A stretch of 64,000 nt of DNA from Hepsetus odoe. Lineage: Eukaryota; Chordata; Actinopteri; Characiformes; Hepsetidae. Below the pieces are notes generated by a model. It made no database searches. It had not been told where the DNA came from and was given only the letters and a program-made list of their open reading frames with translations. The stretch is taken from assembly GCA_017165825.1 (NCBI GenBank), contig CM029368.1, forward strand, positions 2,416,386 through 2,480,385, read 5' to 3'. A program made the translations under genes and the position numbers. Shown one piece after another: positions 1-10,500 of the stretch; positions within the stretch are counted from its first letter, which is position 1; the number at the start of each line of letters is the position of its first letter.

Positions 1-240
1 ACAAACGATTAATCATTTGTGATACTAATTTAAAAATTTGACATGAAAAAATGTTATTGAATTACTTTAATGTAAAATGTTCTAATTAAGCTCATTTGTT
101 TCCGCAAAAACATCCACAAGCCTCTGCTTTTTTTGTGCTTTTTTTTATTTTTTAATTTTTTTTGTGGTTTAAGGAAATGAAACAAATGTGAAATGGAATA
201 TGAACCAGATGAATCAGATATCAACACCATTTCCACTATT
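1..240. other. AT-rich non-coding sequence
   Basis: No gene, splice-flanked exon or recognisable repeat is visible here apart from T-rich runs around 127-165. It is probably intron or intergenic DNA upstream of the visible myo1d exons. Confidence 0.4.
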
Positions 241-246
241 ATGGGG

Positions 247-400
247 AAGTGGTGGTTTAGTGGTTAGGGACCGTACCCATCACTGCTCTGTGGGCTCTGG
301 ATAAGTCTGATGGCTGGAGTGGGTAAAATAGAGAGGATGCGTTTTGTTCACTGTGCACTGTTAATAATGACAAACAGTCACTTTCACTTTCATTTCATCC
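247..400 (+). repeat. tRNA-derived SINE, decayed partial copy
   Basis: The segment has the family's landmarks in shortened form: the GGTTTAGTGGTTAGGGAC head (A-box-like), CCCATCACTGCTC in the middle, and a tail with the TTTGTTCACTGTG motif and repeated CACTTTCACTTT. The B-box portion is deleted. Confidence 0.7.
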
Positions 401-529
401 CACAGTAGGAGGATAACAGCAACATCAGACAACAATCTTTAACCAATTAGGACCAATTAGGACCCGGCGGCTGGATATTTCCCCCTGCTGGACGGTGTGT
501 GTGTGTGTGTGTGTGTTTGTTAAATACAG

Positions 530-800
530 AGGATGCGTTTCGTTGTGGTTCAGGAGTTGCCCCGGATCGGAAGGTTGTGTGTTCGATTCCCTCACCAGTA
601 GGTTGCCCTGAGGTGCCCTTGAGCAAGGTACCGTCCCCATCATTGCTCCCCGGGCACTTTCAATAGCTGCCCCCTGCTGCACGTGTGTGTATGGGTGAAA
701 AGCAGAGGTCGAATTTCGTTGTGTTGTGCTGTGCTGCGTTTCACAATGACAAGGGTAGTCACTTTCACTTTCACTTTTTCAAATAGTCACTTTCACTTCA
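530..800 (+). repeat. tRNA-derived SINE, chimeric copy
   Basis: A tail-type segment (ATGCGTTTCGTTGTGGTTCA) runs directly into a B-box GTTCGATTCCC, then TAGGTTGCCCTGAGG, TTGAGCAAGGTACCGTCCCC, CCCCCTGCTGCACG and a tail of CACTTTCACTTT repeats. It looks like two copies recombined or one inserted into another. Confidence 0.75.
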
Positions 801-1260
801 ATGTTCCTGACATTCCAAACTCAGTTCATAATTCCAGGCTGTTGAGAGATGTTTCGTGAGGAGGACGGAGCGCTTCTGAATACAAAGCCAGCAGAATTTG
901 CTGCTGGTGGAGGAATTTTCTGTAGCTCTGTAACTCAAGGGCGCTGTCCTAATTTAAGCCCTTTTTTTGCCGAGGAAGGAAGAGCACAGAGAACGAAAAT
1001 AGACGACACACATTTCACCTCATTTTCAGAGTTAGGCCGAGGCCGGACGAGCTGAAAGACGGCTTTTTTCCCTCTGCCTGCTCGGCAGCTCGGGATCAGG
1101 ATGAGAAGATCCGAAAAAGAGCGTAAAACTGAATCAGTTCAGGAAACCGTGGAAACCAGTGCAGATCTAAACACACAACTGGAGCCACTCAGAGCATAAA
1201 ATCAGTAACTGGGTCAAAAAGGAATCTGGATGCTGAACGGTAAATGACATTAAGGAGAGC
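801..1260. other. Non-coding stretch, nothing recognised
   Basis: Unique-looking sequence. The short open frame at 849-1055 has no recognisable domain and no supporting splice context. Confidence 0.35.
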
Positions 1261-1261
1261 A

Positions 1262-1301
<40 letters not shown>
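1262..1301. repeat. (CA)n microsatellite
   Basis: Pure CA dinucleotide run of about 20 units. Confidence 0.95.
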
Positions 1302-1304
<3 letters not shown>

Positions 1305-1635
1305 GCAGTGTGCGGCACTGTTGCCTCACAGCAAGAAGGTCCTGGGTTCGATTCCCACGTGGGTCGGTCCAGGTCCCTTCTTTGTGGAGTGGACGTGTTG
1401 TCCCCGTGTCTGTTTCCTCTGGGAGCTCCAGGTTCCTCCCATCGTCCAAAGACATACAGGTGGATCGGAGATGCTAAACTGTCCTCTAGGTGTGTGTCTG
1501 TGTGTCTACCCTGTGATGGACTAGCGACCAGTCCAGGGTGTGTCCCCGCCTTTTGTCCTGCGAGAGCTGGACTAGACTCCAGCACCAAACTGTGACCCTA
1601 ATCAGGACAAGTGGCTCAGAAAATGATTTAATATT
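1302..1635 (+). repeat. Interspersed repeat with tRNA-like head (second SINE-like family)
   Basis: Contains TGTTGCCTCACAGCAAGAAGG, a B-box-like GGGTTCGATTCCC, TTCCTCCCATCGTCCAAAGA, CCTGTGATGGACTAGCGACC and a GACAAGTGGCTCAGAAAATGA end. A second diverged copy lies at about 24755-25040, and an antisense piece at about 53375-53490. From experience, this motif order is common in fish genomes. Confidence 0.7.
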
Positions 1636-2079
1636 TATTCTCCATCCCCTTCCCGACATCCAGACCAGTTTCAGACTAAATGGACACAAACACAGAAGAG
1701 ACGTCCCTCTGTGTGTCCATCAGAGAGAGGACAGGGAGAGTGGACGGCAGAGTTCAGGGTGTGTTGAGTGTGTGTCCGTGACGGGAGAACTAGTAGAGAC
1801 GTGGATGAAAGTGAAGCGGTGAAGTTAATGTGGATTATTTTCAGTAGACACAGACAGACACACTCGATTGGAGGCGAAATGAAGCACCAAGGTAGGAAAT
1901 CTGAGCTGGGTTTTCTCCAATGGTATGAAAAGTCAACTTAGCAACAGTTGCTATGAATGATCCTAAGTGGGCGGAGCATGGATAGGGAAGTGTTTTGGGT
2001 CAGAACTATTTTATCTAAAGGGGAGAGATTGCAACATCCAAATATTCAAATTTTCGTTAATTTGGGGGATGTCCTCAGA

Positions 2080-2081
2080 AA

Positions 2082-2116
<35 letters not shown>

Positions 2117-2207
2117 ACCTGTTTAGATCTGTCTGAGTGTGTTGTAGAGCTAATGTGACAGAAGTGAGCTGAAGGAAGCCTGTTTCTCTTTCATCTCTTT
2201 CTCTGTT

Positions 2208-2270
<63 letters not shown>

Positions 2271-2390
2271 TAAGGTGCTTGAGGGATCAGGGCTGTCAGA
2301 ACTCACTTGCAACCTCACACAGCCCCCCCACCTCCCTGCACACACACATACACACAGCAGTGTCCTTCAGGCTCTCCTGTGTGTGTGTGT

Positions 2391-2423
<33 letters not shown>

Positions 2424-2425
2424 TT
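2080..2425. repeat. Cluster of CA/GT microsatellites
   Basis: CA runs at 2080-2113 and 2211-2268 and GT runs at 2378-2424 surround short unique spacers. The spacers show no coding sequence. Confidence 0.9.
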
Positions 2426-3121
2426 AATGTGGGCTATATTTACCGTCCCCTCGGCCCCCCACTCTGACCTACTTCATTTACTTCATTCCTTTACTCTCTT
2501 TCTCTCTTCCGTCTCCTCTCCTTCCATCTTCTGTCTTTCTCCTGTCCTTTCCTCTTCACTCACTTTATCTTTATCACTCTTTCTAAATCTCTCTGCCCCC
2601 CCCCCCCTTTTTTTGGAAAGAACTAACGTTAGTTAATTATCACCCCCCCCTTTACTTTGACAGTGGAGTTTCTCGTCTTTCGTCTCCCGAGCAGTAGCAT
2701 TACTGACTGTCCACGCTGAAGACACTCACGGCTGTCTGTCCTTCTGTAAACTTGCGTCCTGAGTGCAGCGTAAGGGGAGGGATTCTCCACCAGATACACG
2801 CAGACATCCCCAAAGCGCAGCTCTGGCAGGGACGTCACTGTTAGGGACTGAAATACTGCAGCAGGTGCTGGACAGGACCCGAAGGTTTCCAAAATGGAGT
2901 TTCTTCTCATATCTCTGTCTTTCTTCTGATGATAGAGTCTGGTCCAGAGGGGAACTGTACTGACCTGTGATAAAGTTCAACAGGTTTTTGCCCTCCAGGA
3001 CCTTCTGGGTCAGTCATGTGACTGAAAACGAATACATCGGCTGACCCTGATTTTAGCCTCTCCTGGAGTTTAGTGCTTTTGTTCTTGTTTTTTGCTTCTT
3101 GAGTCGTCACTCTTTCCAGGA
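2426..3121. other. Non-coding stretch, nothing recognised
   Basis: Pyrimidine-rich sequence near 2480-2600 and unique sequence to 3120. No exon with credible splice sites was seen on either strand. Confidence 0.35.
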
Positions 3122-3290
3122 ACACACACACACACACACACACACACTACCTCCCAGCCATGTGCCTGTTCACGTGAGAGGTAGCAACAGACTGTTCCTG
3201 GATGGGTGGGTGTGAGCTGGAGAATGAGTAAGAAGGTGAATAATGTGTGTGTGTGTGCGTGCGCGCGTGTGTGTGTGTGTGTGTGTGACT
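3122..3290. repeat. CA and GT microsatellites
   Basis: A CA run at 3122-3148 and a GT/GC run at 3246-3287. About 90 bp downstream (3378-3420), CACTTTATTAGAAACACTCA is the reverse complement of the unit repeated at 21775-21990. Confidence 0.85.
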
Positions 3291-3615
3291 ATGAAGGATG
3301 TGTGTGAACATGAATGAGAAAGTGTGTAATTATGTGAACAGTACGTGCGTGTGTATGTGTGTGCGTGCAGCCGCTGGGCACTTTATTAGAAACACTCACT
3401 TTGTACCTATTCAGTGTCACTCCTTAGTCTCCTTCCCTTCAGTGAAGGTGTGTTATACGTGCCAGTGGTACAGAGTGTGTGTTGCACCAATACGTGTGGA
3501 TCACACTCAGTGGTGTATCAGCCCCACTTTAGCTGAGCCCACTCGATATCACACTTCAATCACACGATCATCTCCAGGTCCACCACAACAGCTCGAACTG
3601 AATATATACACATAT

Positions 3616-4055
3616 CCGTCCATCCATCCATCCATCCATCCGTCTGTCCGTCCATCCATCCGTCCGTCCATCCATCCATCCGTCCGTCCATCCCTCCGTC
3701 CGTCCGTCCATCCGGCCGTCCGTCCATCCATCCATCCTTCCATCCATCCATCCGTCCATCCGTCCGTCCGTCCGTCCGTCCATCCATCCATCCGTCTGCC
3801 CATCCATCCGTCCGCCCGTCCGTCCGTCCGCCCGTCCGTCCATCCATCCGTCCGTCCGTCCATCCGGCCGTCCATCCATCCATCCGTCCGTCCGTCCGTC
3901 CATCCATCCGCCCGCCCGTCCGTCCATCCATCCATCCGTCCGCCCGTCCGTCCATCTGTCCATCCGTCCATCCATCCATCCATCCGTCCGTCCATCCATC
4001 CGTCCGCCCGTTCGTCCATCCATCCGGCTGTCCGTCCTCTCCATCCTTCTTTATT

Positions 4056-4099
<44 letters not shown>

Positions 4100-4136
4100 T
4101 CCATCCATCCACCCATCTGTCTCTATCCTTTTTTTT

Positions 4137-4192
<56 letters not shown>

Positions 4193-4492
4193 TCCATCCA
4201 TCTTCCCATCTGTCTATTCATCCTTCCTTCCTCTCATTCTTTTTCTTTCTTTCTTTCTTCCTTTCCATCCATCAATCCATCTGTCCATTCATCCATCATT
4301 CCTCCTTTCCATCCATCCATCCAGCCATCCACCTGTCCCTCTCTCCATCATTCCTTCTTTCCATCCATCCATCCATCCATCCGTCTCTCCATCCTTTCTT
4401 CTTTCTTTCCATCCTTCCGCCTGTCCATTTCTCCATCATTACTTCTTTCTTTTTTTCATCCATCCATTCATCCATCCATCCATCCATCCACA
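3616..4492. repeat. Large compound tetranucleotide block (CCAT/CCGT)n and (CTTT)n
   Basis: About 430 bp of mixed CCAT and CCGT units (3616-4045) is followed by CTTT runs (4050-4105 and 4130-4193) and further CATC-rich DNA to 4492. Because the unit is four bases and contains no stop in any phase, it opens long frames on both strands, for example 425 codons of Pro-Ser-His/Arg repeats. Those are artefacts, not genes. Confidence 0.95.
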
Positions 4493-5092
4493 AATGTCAG
4501 TTGCCATTAAAGGCTTATGTAAAGGTCATGTTGCTTTATAGAGAACGTTACCCAGCTGTTCATAACTGTCTGTGAGCAATTTAAAGAGACGAAGTATCCA
4601 AACAAACAAACAAGAGGAGGGTGTGTATGAATGCAAGAGAAATGTGTATTGAAGTGCAGACACACACACACACACACACACACATGCTTTGACACTTTAC
4701 ATAAGCTCCAGTCACCCAGTCCAGCGGGACCAAGGTCCTCTTGTTTTTTGTTTTTCTTTTTGTTTGTTCTGAGCTTCTTTTCACGTCAACACAAATTGAC
4801 GAAGTGCTCTTACGTAAGTGTGTTGAAGGCTAATTTGATTAGTGTGTGTTAATGCGTGAAAGTGGCGAGTGCGGTTGATTAATACGCTCTCTAATCCGTG
4901 TGAAACGTTGCATTAGTCCAGCTGAACGGTGTGGTTTTACCTGCACACACTGACTCACTCTGGCCTGCAAACAGGGACAGAACTGAGCCTTTTCCGAGCC
5001 TGTCCTCCGTGTCTCTGACTCACTCTGTTCAGCTCTGAATTGCTCTTTTTACATCCGCATCAATCCATTTCCCCTCTCTCTCTCTTTTTCAG

Positions 5093-5167
5093 GTATTCAG
5101 TCGAAGGCTTTCTTGACAAGAACAAGGACCCACTTTTCCAGGATTTCAAACGTCTGATGTATAACAG
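5093..5167 (+). CDS. myo1d: myo1d motor-domain exon (unconventional myosin ID)
   Basis: A 75-bp internal exon encodes part of the motor head of a class I myosin, the single-headed actin motor that binds membranes through its tail. After one leading base it reads [13 protein letters not shown] followed by [11 protein letters not shown], the segment in the lower 50-kDa region found in MYO1D-type heads. The acceptor is a strong pyrimidine tract ending TTTTTCAG and the donor is AACAG|GTAGAC. The exit phase matches the next exon at 5960. Preceding exons lie upstream of the window or were not recognised. MYO1G is the closest alternative, but the next exon favours MYO1D. Confidence 0.9.
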
Positions 5168-5254
5168 GTAGACTGAAAGAGGCTTTTCCTGTACTTCCTG
5201 TCCTCGTCTGTCAAATGTTCTGAAATTGTGGTATTAAAATGGAGTGAATGAATC

Positions 5255-5810
5255 TAAACTATGGGGGCTTTTAGACCCAGATGTAAGCCCAGATGTTCGG
5301 ACCAGAACATTCTGACCAACATGTTCAGATCTGGATGTTCAGACAGAAACTTTCAGGTCAAAGTGTTCAGATCTGGACTTTCAGACCAGCACATTCAGAG
5401 CACTTGGTTCAGATCAAGACGTCTAGACCTGCACTTAGACCGGAACTGAAGACCCTTTAGGACCAAGATGTTGAGTCCAAGGCAGTCAAACCATGAGGTG
5501 TTCAAAATGTTCAAATCAGAACTTTCAGACAAGGATGTTTGGACCAGGTTATTAAGAACAAGAAGCTCAGACCAGAATTTGACACCAGGATGTTCAGACC
5601 AGAACGTTCAGATATTGGCAATTTTCAAACCAGAATGTTCAGACCAGGACGTTTGGAGCTGGATATTCAGAACAGGACTTTAAGACTAAGGTATTAAAAC
5701 CATGATGTTCAAACCATGGTGATGATAGCAGAACATTCTGACCAGAACCTTTAGACAAGGTATTCAGACCATGAAGTAAAGACCAAGAACATACCGATCA
5801 GAATTTCATT
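5255..5810. repeat. Degenerate minisatellite based on GTTCAGACC
   Basis: More than twenty diverged units of about 18-21 bp carry a core such as ATGTTCAGACCAGAA or GTTCAGATCTGGA. The tract lies inside the intron between the two myo1d exons. It has no splice signals or open reading frame of note. Confidence 0.75.
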
Positions 5811-5880
5811 TCATTTCAGTCTCTTTCATTTTTGGAGGTTTTTTTCCCCCATCAATGACATTATGGTGTATTGTGATGTA

Positions 5881-5911
5881 TTTCCATCCATCCATCCATC
5901 CATCCATCCAT
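5881..5911. repeat. (CCAT)n microsatellite
   Basis: Short pure tetranucleotide run in the myo1d intron, 49 bp before the next exon. Confidence 0.9.
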
Positions 5912-5959
5912 AGCTGTTACAGTACATTATACTGGAATTCCTGCTGTTTCTGCCCGCAG

Positions 5960-6092
5960 TTCAGACCCGGTGTTGAAGGAAATGTGGCCTGACGGGAAGC
6001 TGAGCATCACTGAGGTGACGAAGCGGCCACTGACAGCAGCGACTCTCTTCAAGAACTCCATCATCGCCCTCGTCGACAAACTGGCCTGCAAG
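5960..6092 (+). CDS. myo1d: myo1d motor-domain exon, next in order
   Basis: A 133-bp exon joins in phase to the exon at 5093-5167 (AG|T completes a Ser codon) and reads [16 protein letters not shown], then [17 protein letters not shown] and [10 protein letters not shown]. The [17 protein letters not shown] block is highly conserved in MYO1D and precedes the region that leads into the converter and IQ neck. Acceptor TGCCCGCAG and donor AAG|GTGAGG are both good. The next exon (normally beginning with an EPYYVRCIKPN-like segment) is not seen before the gap at 6540. About 400 further residues are absent from the window, except for the C-terminal exon found on the opposite strand at 27383-27545. 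Confidence 0.93.
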
Positions 6093-6492
6093 GTGAGGCT
6101 GAACTAAACACTCTTGTCCTCAGTGACTTTATATCTCCTACTAAGACTTGGAGTTGTATTGTCCCAAAGTGAGTGGACATCTTTCTTCTGAAATTACTAA
6201 TGCCCCCCTTTTCCCCCTGATCAGGCTGTCCTGTTCTGGCTACTGTAGAACTGAAAAGAATTGAAAAAATGTTGTGAGGATTCAATTGCAATTTTTGAGG
6301 GCAGTTACTGATGTTGGGTGATGTTGGAGATCTCCCCGTCTCTAGAGAATGGATCTCACAGCTTCACAGCTCAGTAGATGGGGACCGTAGTGACCTGGCT
6401 CCTCAATTGGTGCACCGAACTCACACTCACTAGAAGATCTGTCCGATTACTTTGGGACATGAGGAGAATGAATGTAGCAATGCATGTATATT

Positions 6493-6539
6493 TTTCTCTT
6501 CTCTTCTCTTCTCTTCTCTTCTCTTCTCTTCTCTTCTCT
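6493..6539 (+). repeat. (CTTCT)n pentamer tract abutting gap 1
   Basis: At least nine CTTCT units run straight into the N block. The left edge of the second gap has the reverse-complement tract (GAGAA)n, which bears on contig orientation. Confidence 0.95.
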
Positions 6540-7039
6540 NNNNNNNNNNNNNNNNNNNNNNNNNNNNNNNNNNNNNNNNNNNNNNNNNNNNNNNNNNNNN
6601 NNNNNNNNNNNNNNNNNNNNNNNNNNNNNNNNNNNNNNNNNNNNNNNNNNNNNNNNNNNNNNNNNNNNNNNNNNNNNNNNNNNNNNNNNNNNNNNNNNNN
6701 NNNNNNNNNNNNNNNNNNNNNNNNNNNNNNNNNNNNNNNNNNNNNNNNNNNNNNNNNNNNNNNNNNNNNNNNNNNNNNNNNNNNNNNNNNNNNNNNNNNN
6801 NNNNNNNNNNNNNNNNNNNNNNNNNNNNNNNNNNNNNNNNNNNNNNNNNNNNNNNNNNNNNNNNNNNNNNNNNNNNNNNNNNNNNNNNNNNNNNNNNNNN
6901 NNNNNNNNNNNNNNNNNNNNNNNNNNNNNNNNNNNNNNNNNNNNNNNNNNNNNNNNNNNNNNNNNNNNNNNNNNNNNNNNNNNNNNNNNNNNNNNNNNNN
7001 NNNNNNNNNNNNNNNNNNNNNNNNNNNNNNNNNNNNNNN
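6540..7039. other. Assembly gap 1 (500 N)
   Basis: Exactly 500 Ns, a placeholder size. Frames that read through it are meaningless. The missing myo1d exons most likely belong here. Confidence 0.99.
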
Positions 7040-7086
<47 letters not shown>

Positions 7087-7112
7087 CGTTATTGTTATTA
7101 GTATTATTATTT
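7040..7112. repeat. (ATT)n microsatellite at gap edge
   Basis: About 24 ATT units begin at the last N, so the gap's right edge is also simple repeat. Confidence 0.95.
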
Positions 7113-7998
7113 AGTGTGGTCACTCAGGGAGAGGTCATGCCCTTGGGCCACAGGCTCAGGCCAGGCGTAAGTGGGTCAGATTTGCTGTCTGTCTCCCTCA
7201 CGAGACTCTGGGGTGTTTGAGGGGAAACACAATGCGCTGCAAATCCGTGGCTGGCACAGTGTGGAGCAGCCTGAGAAACTAGGCTTGCCTTCGCACACAC
7301 ACATCTGAAAGGCTGTGGTGCCTTTTTCCCTCTTTTAGATCGCCACACATGAACTGACTGACAGGTATGTGGAGCTCGGTCCTGTTACATGTCAAGGTGT
7401 GCAGAGGTTTGGTCCGAGGAACCCTGAAACTGCACAGCTACATGTCATGTGGGAACGTTTTTCTTCTAGAAACAAACACAACTTGTGTAATATGATCACC
7501 TCTGCATGCATTAATTTTCATGCAAACGGGTCCACTCTCCTTGTACAGACCAGCTGACCATATATTATATTATGTTTTTCAACTTCTTTTCATCCCTTTC
7601 TTTCCTTTCATTTCAAAAGACCTACTTTAAATCGATATTCGCTGGAGGTTAATCGTGCTTAACTTTTGCATGTTTGTCTGTTAAGTTGGGCAATTTCTCC
7701 GTTATATATAGTGGGAAGTAACAGGCAAGTACTTCAAGAACATCAACCAGCTTAAAAACAGGACATAATGAGGCCTGGTTAATGTACAGTGCAGGATGAG
7801 ACGGTCATGTTTTATGATTTTACAAAGCGTTTAAATTCATATTTGCATTTTATACACCTCTCCTCTTTAGGGTCCGTCGTTGCTGTTTTCCTCCGCTGTC
7901 TTTCCTTAATGGGATTTCAGCCACTGACGTGGAGGAAAAGCGCAGTCTGACTTCAAGAACTGCTGCAGCTTATCGCCGTCTAGTCGTGGGGTTTCGCC

Positions 7999-9000
7999 AT
8001 GGGCACCGTCCTGTCCCTGTCCCCTGGTCCCCGGAAGCCTGGCTACTACGACGACCGGCCGGGGTCCCTCAGCCGCTACCCGAGCTTAAGCAGTCGCTCA
8101 CTGAACTGCGCTCAGAAAGAACGAGGCGGCCTCAAACGTGGACAGTCCATTTTCCTGCCTGCCCTGACTTGGAAGCGCTTGGTGGCCTCTACCAAGAAAC
8201 GAGGCAGCTCCAAAAAAGCTTACCCCAGCGGTTTAACCCAGGGAGCTGTTGGAGCGCCGCTCAATAACAACAACAACATCTACCAGAACCAGAAGGACCC
8301 TTCGGTGTTGCACCTCAACCGTGAAAATGTGAAGAAATCCCTCTCATGCGCCAACCTCTCCAACTACGACGGTCCAGCAGGTCTGGGCCTAGGGATGGGA
8401 ATGGGGATTGGGCCAGGCTTGGTGAGCTATGGGAAGTCTCAGCAGCTTTCTTCGGTCAAGAAGGTTCCTCACGGTACTTGTGCGCCTTCCCCGAAGCGAG
8501 TGATCGTCCAGGCATCTACCAGCGAGCTCCTGCGTTGTCTGGGGGAGTTCCTGTGCGGCCGATGCTACCAGCTGAAGCACCTATCACCTGCCGACCCTGT
8601 GTTGTGGCTGCGGGCTGTCGACCGTTCGCTTCTTCTCCAGGGCTGGCAGGACCAGGCCTTCGTCACCCCAGCTAACGTGGTCTTCGTCTACATGCTTTGC
8701 CGCGATGTGGTGAACGGCGACCTTGTATCTTCTGAACATGAGCTCCAAGCCATTCTTCTCACCTGCCTCTACCTGTCCTACTCCTACATGGGCAACGAGA
8801 TCTCCTACCCGCTCAAGCCCTTCTTAGTGGAAGCGGCCAAAGAGGCCTTTTGGGACCGCTGCTTGGCCATCATTGATGCCACGAGCTCTAAAATGCTCCG
8901 CATCAATGCAGATCCACATTTCTTCACGCAGGTCTTTGCTGAGCTCAAGAGCGAAGGTGGCTGCGGCCCGCAAGACTACTGCCGTCTACTGGACCGGTGA
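7999..9000 (+). CDS. cdk5r1: CDK5 activator 1 (p35)
   Basis: An intronless 333-residue coding region. p35 binds and activates CDK5, the cyclin-like-regulated kinase of postmitotic neurons, and is anchored to membranes by N-terminal myristoylation. The protein starts MGTVLSLSP, the conserved myristoylation sequence (Gly2), and has a basic segment around residues 44-74. [10 protein letters not shown] is at 112-121. From about residue 165 onward it carries the cyclin-fold CDK5-binding domain, with [40 protein letters not shown] and [19 protein letters not shown] clearly visible, ending LLDR. Human p35 is 307 residues; the extra length lies in an Asn run (89-93) and a Gly/Met-rich linker (125-140). 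The ATG at 7999 is fixed by the MGTVLS start. A likely 5'UTR acceptor is at 7911-7920 (GGGATTTCAG). Whether this is the fish a or b paralogue cannot be told here. Confidence 0.97.
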   Translation: MGTVLSLSPGPRKPGYYDDRPGSLSRYPSLSSRSLNCAQKERGGLKRGQSIFLPALTWKRLVASTKKRGSSKKAYPSGLTQGAVGAPLNNNNNIYQNQKDPSVLHLNRENVKKSLSCANLSNYDGPAGLGLGMGMGIGPGLVSYGKSQQLSSVKKVPHGTCAPSPKRVIVQASTSELLRCLGEFLCGRCYQLKHLSPADPVLWLRAVDRSLLLQGWQDQAFVTPANVVFVYMLCRDVVNGDLVSSEHELQAILLTCLYLSYSYMGNEISYPLKPFLVEAAKEAFWDRCLAIIDATSSKMLRINADPHFFTQVFAELKSEGGCGPQDYCRLLDR

Positions 9001-10440
9001 GTGATCAGAGGAAAGAGATAAAAGGAGAAAGACAGTGAGGGAGAGAGACAGAGCTCCCTCCATAAATGCGTCTCCATCAGCGTCTTCTGTGTCCTTGTCC
9101 TTGAAAAATCAGTATTGCTTAATACCTCAGTGGTCTGAAGACCTGTAGAGCCACTTCAAAATCATTCAATCACTCTCTGGCCTCCTGAGGCACTCGACCT
9201 TCGACATTTGTCAGAAATTGCATCAAGTTTGGGAGTGCTTTCAAAGATGATGTGAGGTGCCTTGAAAACGAAGTACGGCCAGCATTTAACGCTGCGACAC
9301 GTGGCCAAGTGATGCTGGGTCATCGGAGGAACCTTGTTAATGTCTTATGGACTGTCTTTTTCCCAAAATACCTTGGACTGTTTCAGGCATTCACCCTAAA
9401 GTGACAATATCATTTGAATACTTGTGGTCAGCGACTATTGGCTCTCATTAATTGTTAGTATTATTGACTGAACTTCTCCTTTAACATCAGAAAAAGCACA
9501 GCAAGTGATAAACTCTGAGCCAGTTCATCCGTCCATGTCGTTTTGAGGCACAGATTTGATTGGCACTCTCCTGACATTACTTGAATGCTTGGTGGTATGT
9601 CCACTACATCTCACCGACTAGTGGAAGTGCACGTTCGCTCACCTTATGACCACAACGGTCTTGTCCTGTCTCGTTTCAGTGTTGGATCTTTATCCTGGGA
9701 CTATTTCATGTCAGCTTGTCAAGAAAGTGGAACCAACAGAACCAACGGCTCTTGAGAATGCTCTTGAGAAACCCACCCTACAAACCCTGACTTCCTGGCA
9801 TGTGGAATTGGAACTCCTTTGCTTCTTGTCTACTGATGTTGATGTTGCTACACTAAAAGTCAAAAGTCACCCAGATCTTTCTTGTGCAACTTCCCCAAAT
9901 CCAGCTCTTCGCTTAGGTAGAACCCACTTGTGGTCAAGATTTAGGAGCAGAAGCACTGATCTAGAACCAGAGTAAATAAATAAATATGGAGGAATATGAT
10001 TTGAATATGAAGTTCTCTTGTTCAGATTTCCTGATTGCGGGGACGGTCTCACTGGAGCAACTTGGGGGGGGTAATGGCCTCAGGAACTCAGTGGTGGTAA
10101 GAACCTGTCCAACCACCAGACCACCACCCATCTGAGACCACCTATAGAGCTGGATGTTTTGGGGATGTTTGTACGGGAGGAATTTAGGTGACCATTGGCT
10201 TCGACTGTGAAATTCAGTAGATCTTTAGGATCATCGGGATTCTTTGGTCAGTTCCTCACCAGAAGCTGTGCATGTTGCTCCTCTAATCTAATAGAACCTC
10301 CCTTTCTATCCAATAGAGTCTCCAAGTGGAAGCAGTGTGTTCACAGCCCTCGTCAGCTGTTGGTCACTGAGTTGTCCTTCCTTTGTTTCATGTTCCCAGA
10401 TTTAGGATGCCGGCTGCTGTGGCATTAACGAGATTAACAG
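9001..10440 (+). other. Probable cdk5r1 3'UTR and downstream DNA
   Basis: No second gene is visible. AATAAATAAATA near 9974-9986 is a candidate polyadenylation signal for cdk5r1, giving a 3'UTR of about 1 kb. A short L2-tail-like piece (GATTGCGGGGACGGTCTC) lies near 10033. Small open frames at 9646 and 10195 show no recognisable domain. Confidence 0.4.
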
Positions 10441-10447
10441 ATTACCG

Positions 10448-10448
<1 letters not shown>

Positions 10449-10498
<50 letters not shown>
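10449..10498. repeat. (CA)n microsatellite
   Basis: About 24 uninterrupted CA units. Confidence 0.95.

Positions 10499-10500
<2 letters not shown>

Noticed and set aside
3616..4492. CRISPR-like array
   Set aside because: Short-unit tandem repeats in a vertebrate genome. There are no unique spacers of even length and no cas genes.
3298..4575. 425-codon open frame rich in Pro-Ser-Ile-His, and long antisense partners rich in Asp-Gly-Trp-Met
   Set aside because: Produced by the (CCAT/CCGT)n repeat, which has no stop codon in several phases. There are no splice sites, no domain and no start context.
6371..7220. Long frames crossing the first gap
   Set aside because: They read through 500 Ns and through CTTCT or ATT repeats.
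7339..7363. Possible 25-bp microexon (TTTTAG before, GTATGT after)
   Set aside because: Good flanking dinucleotides but no in-frame partner in cdk5r1 or myosin. Probably chance.
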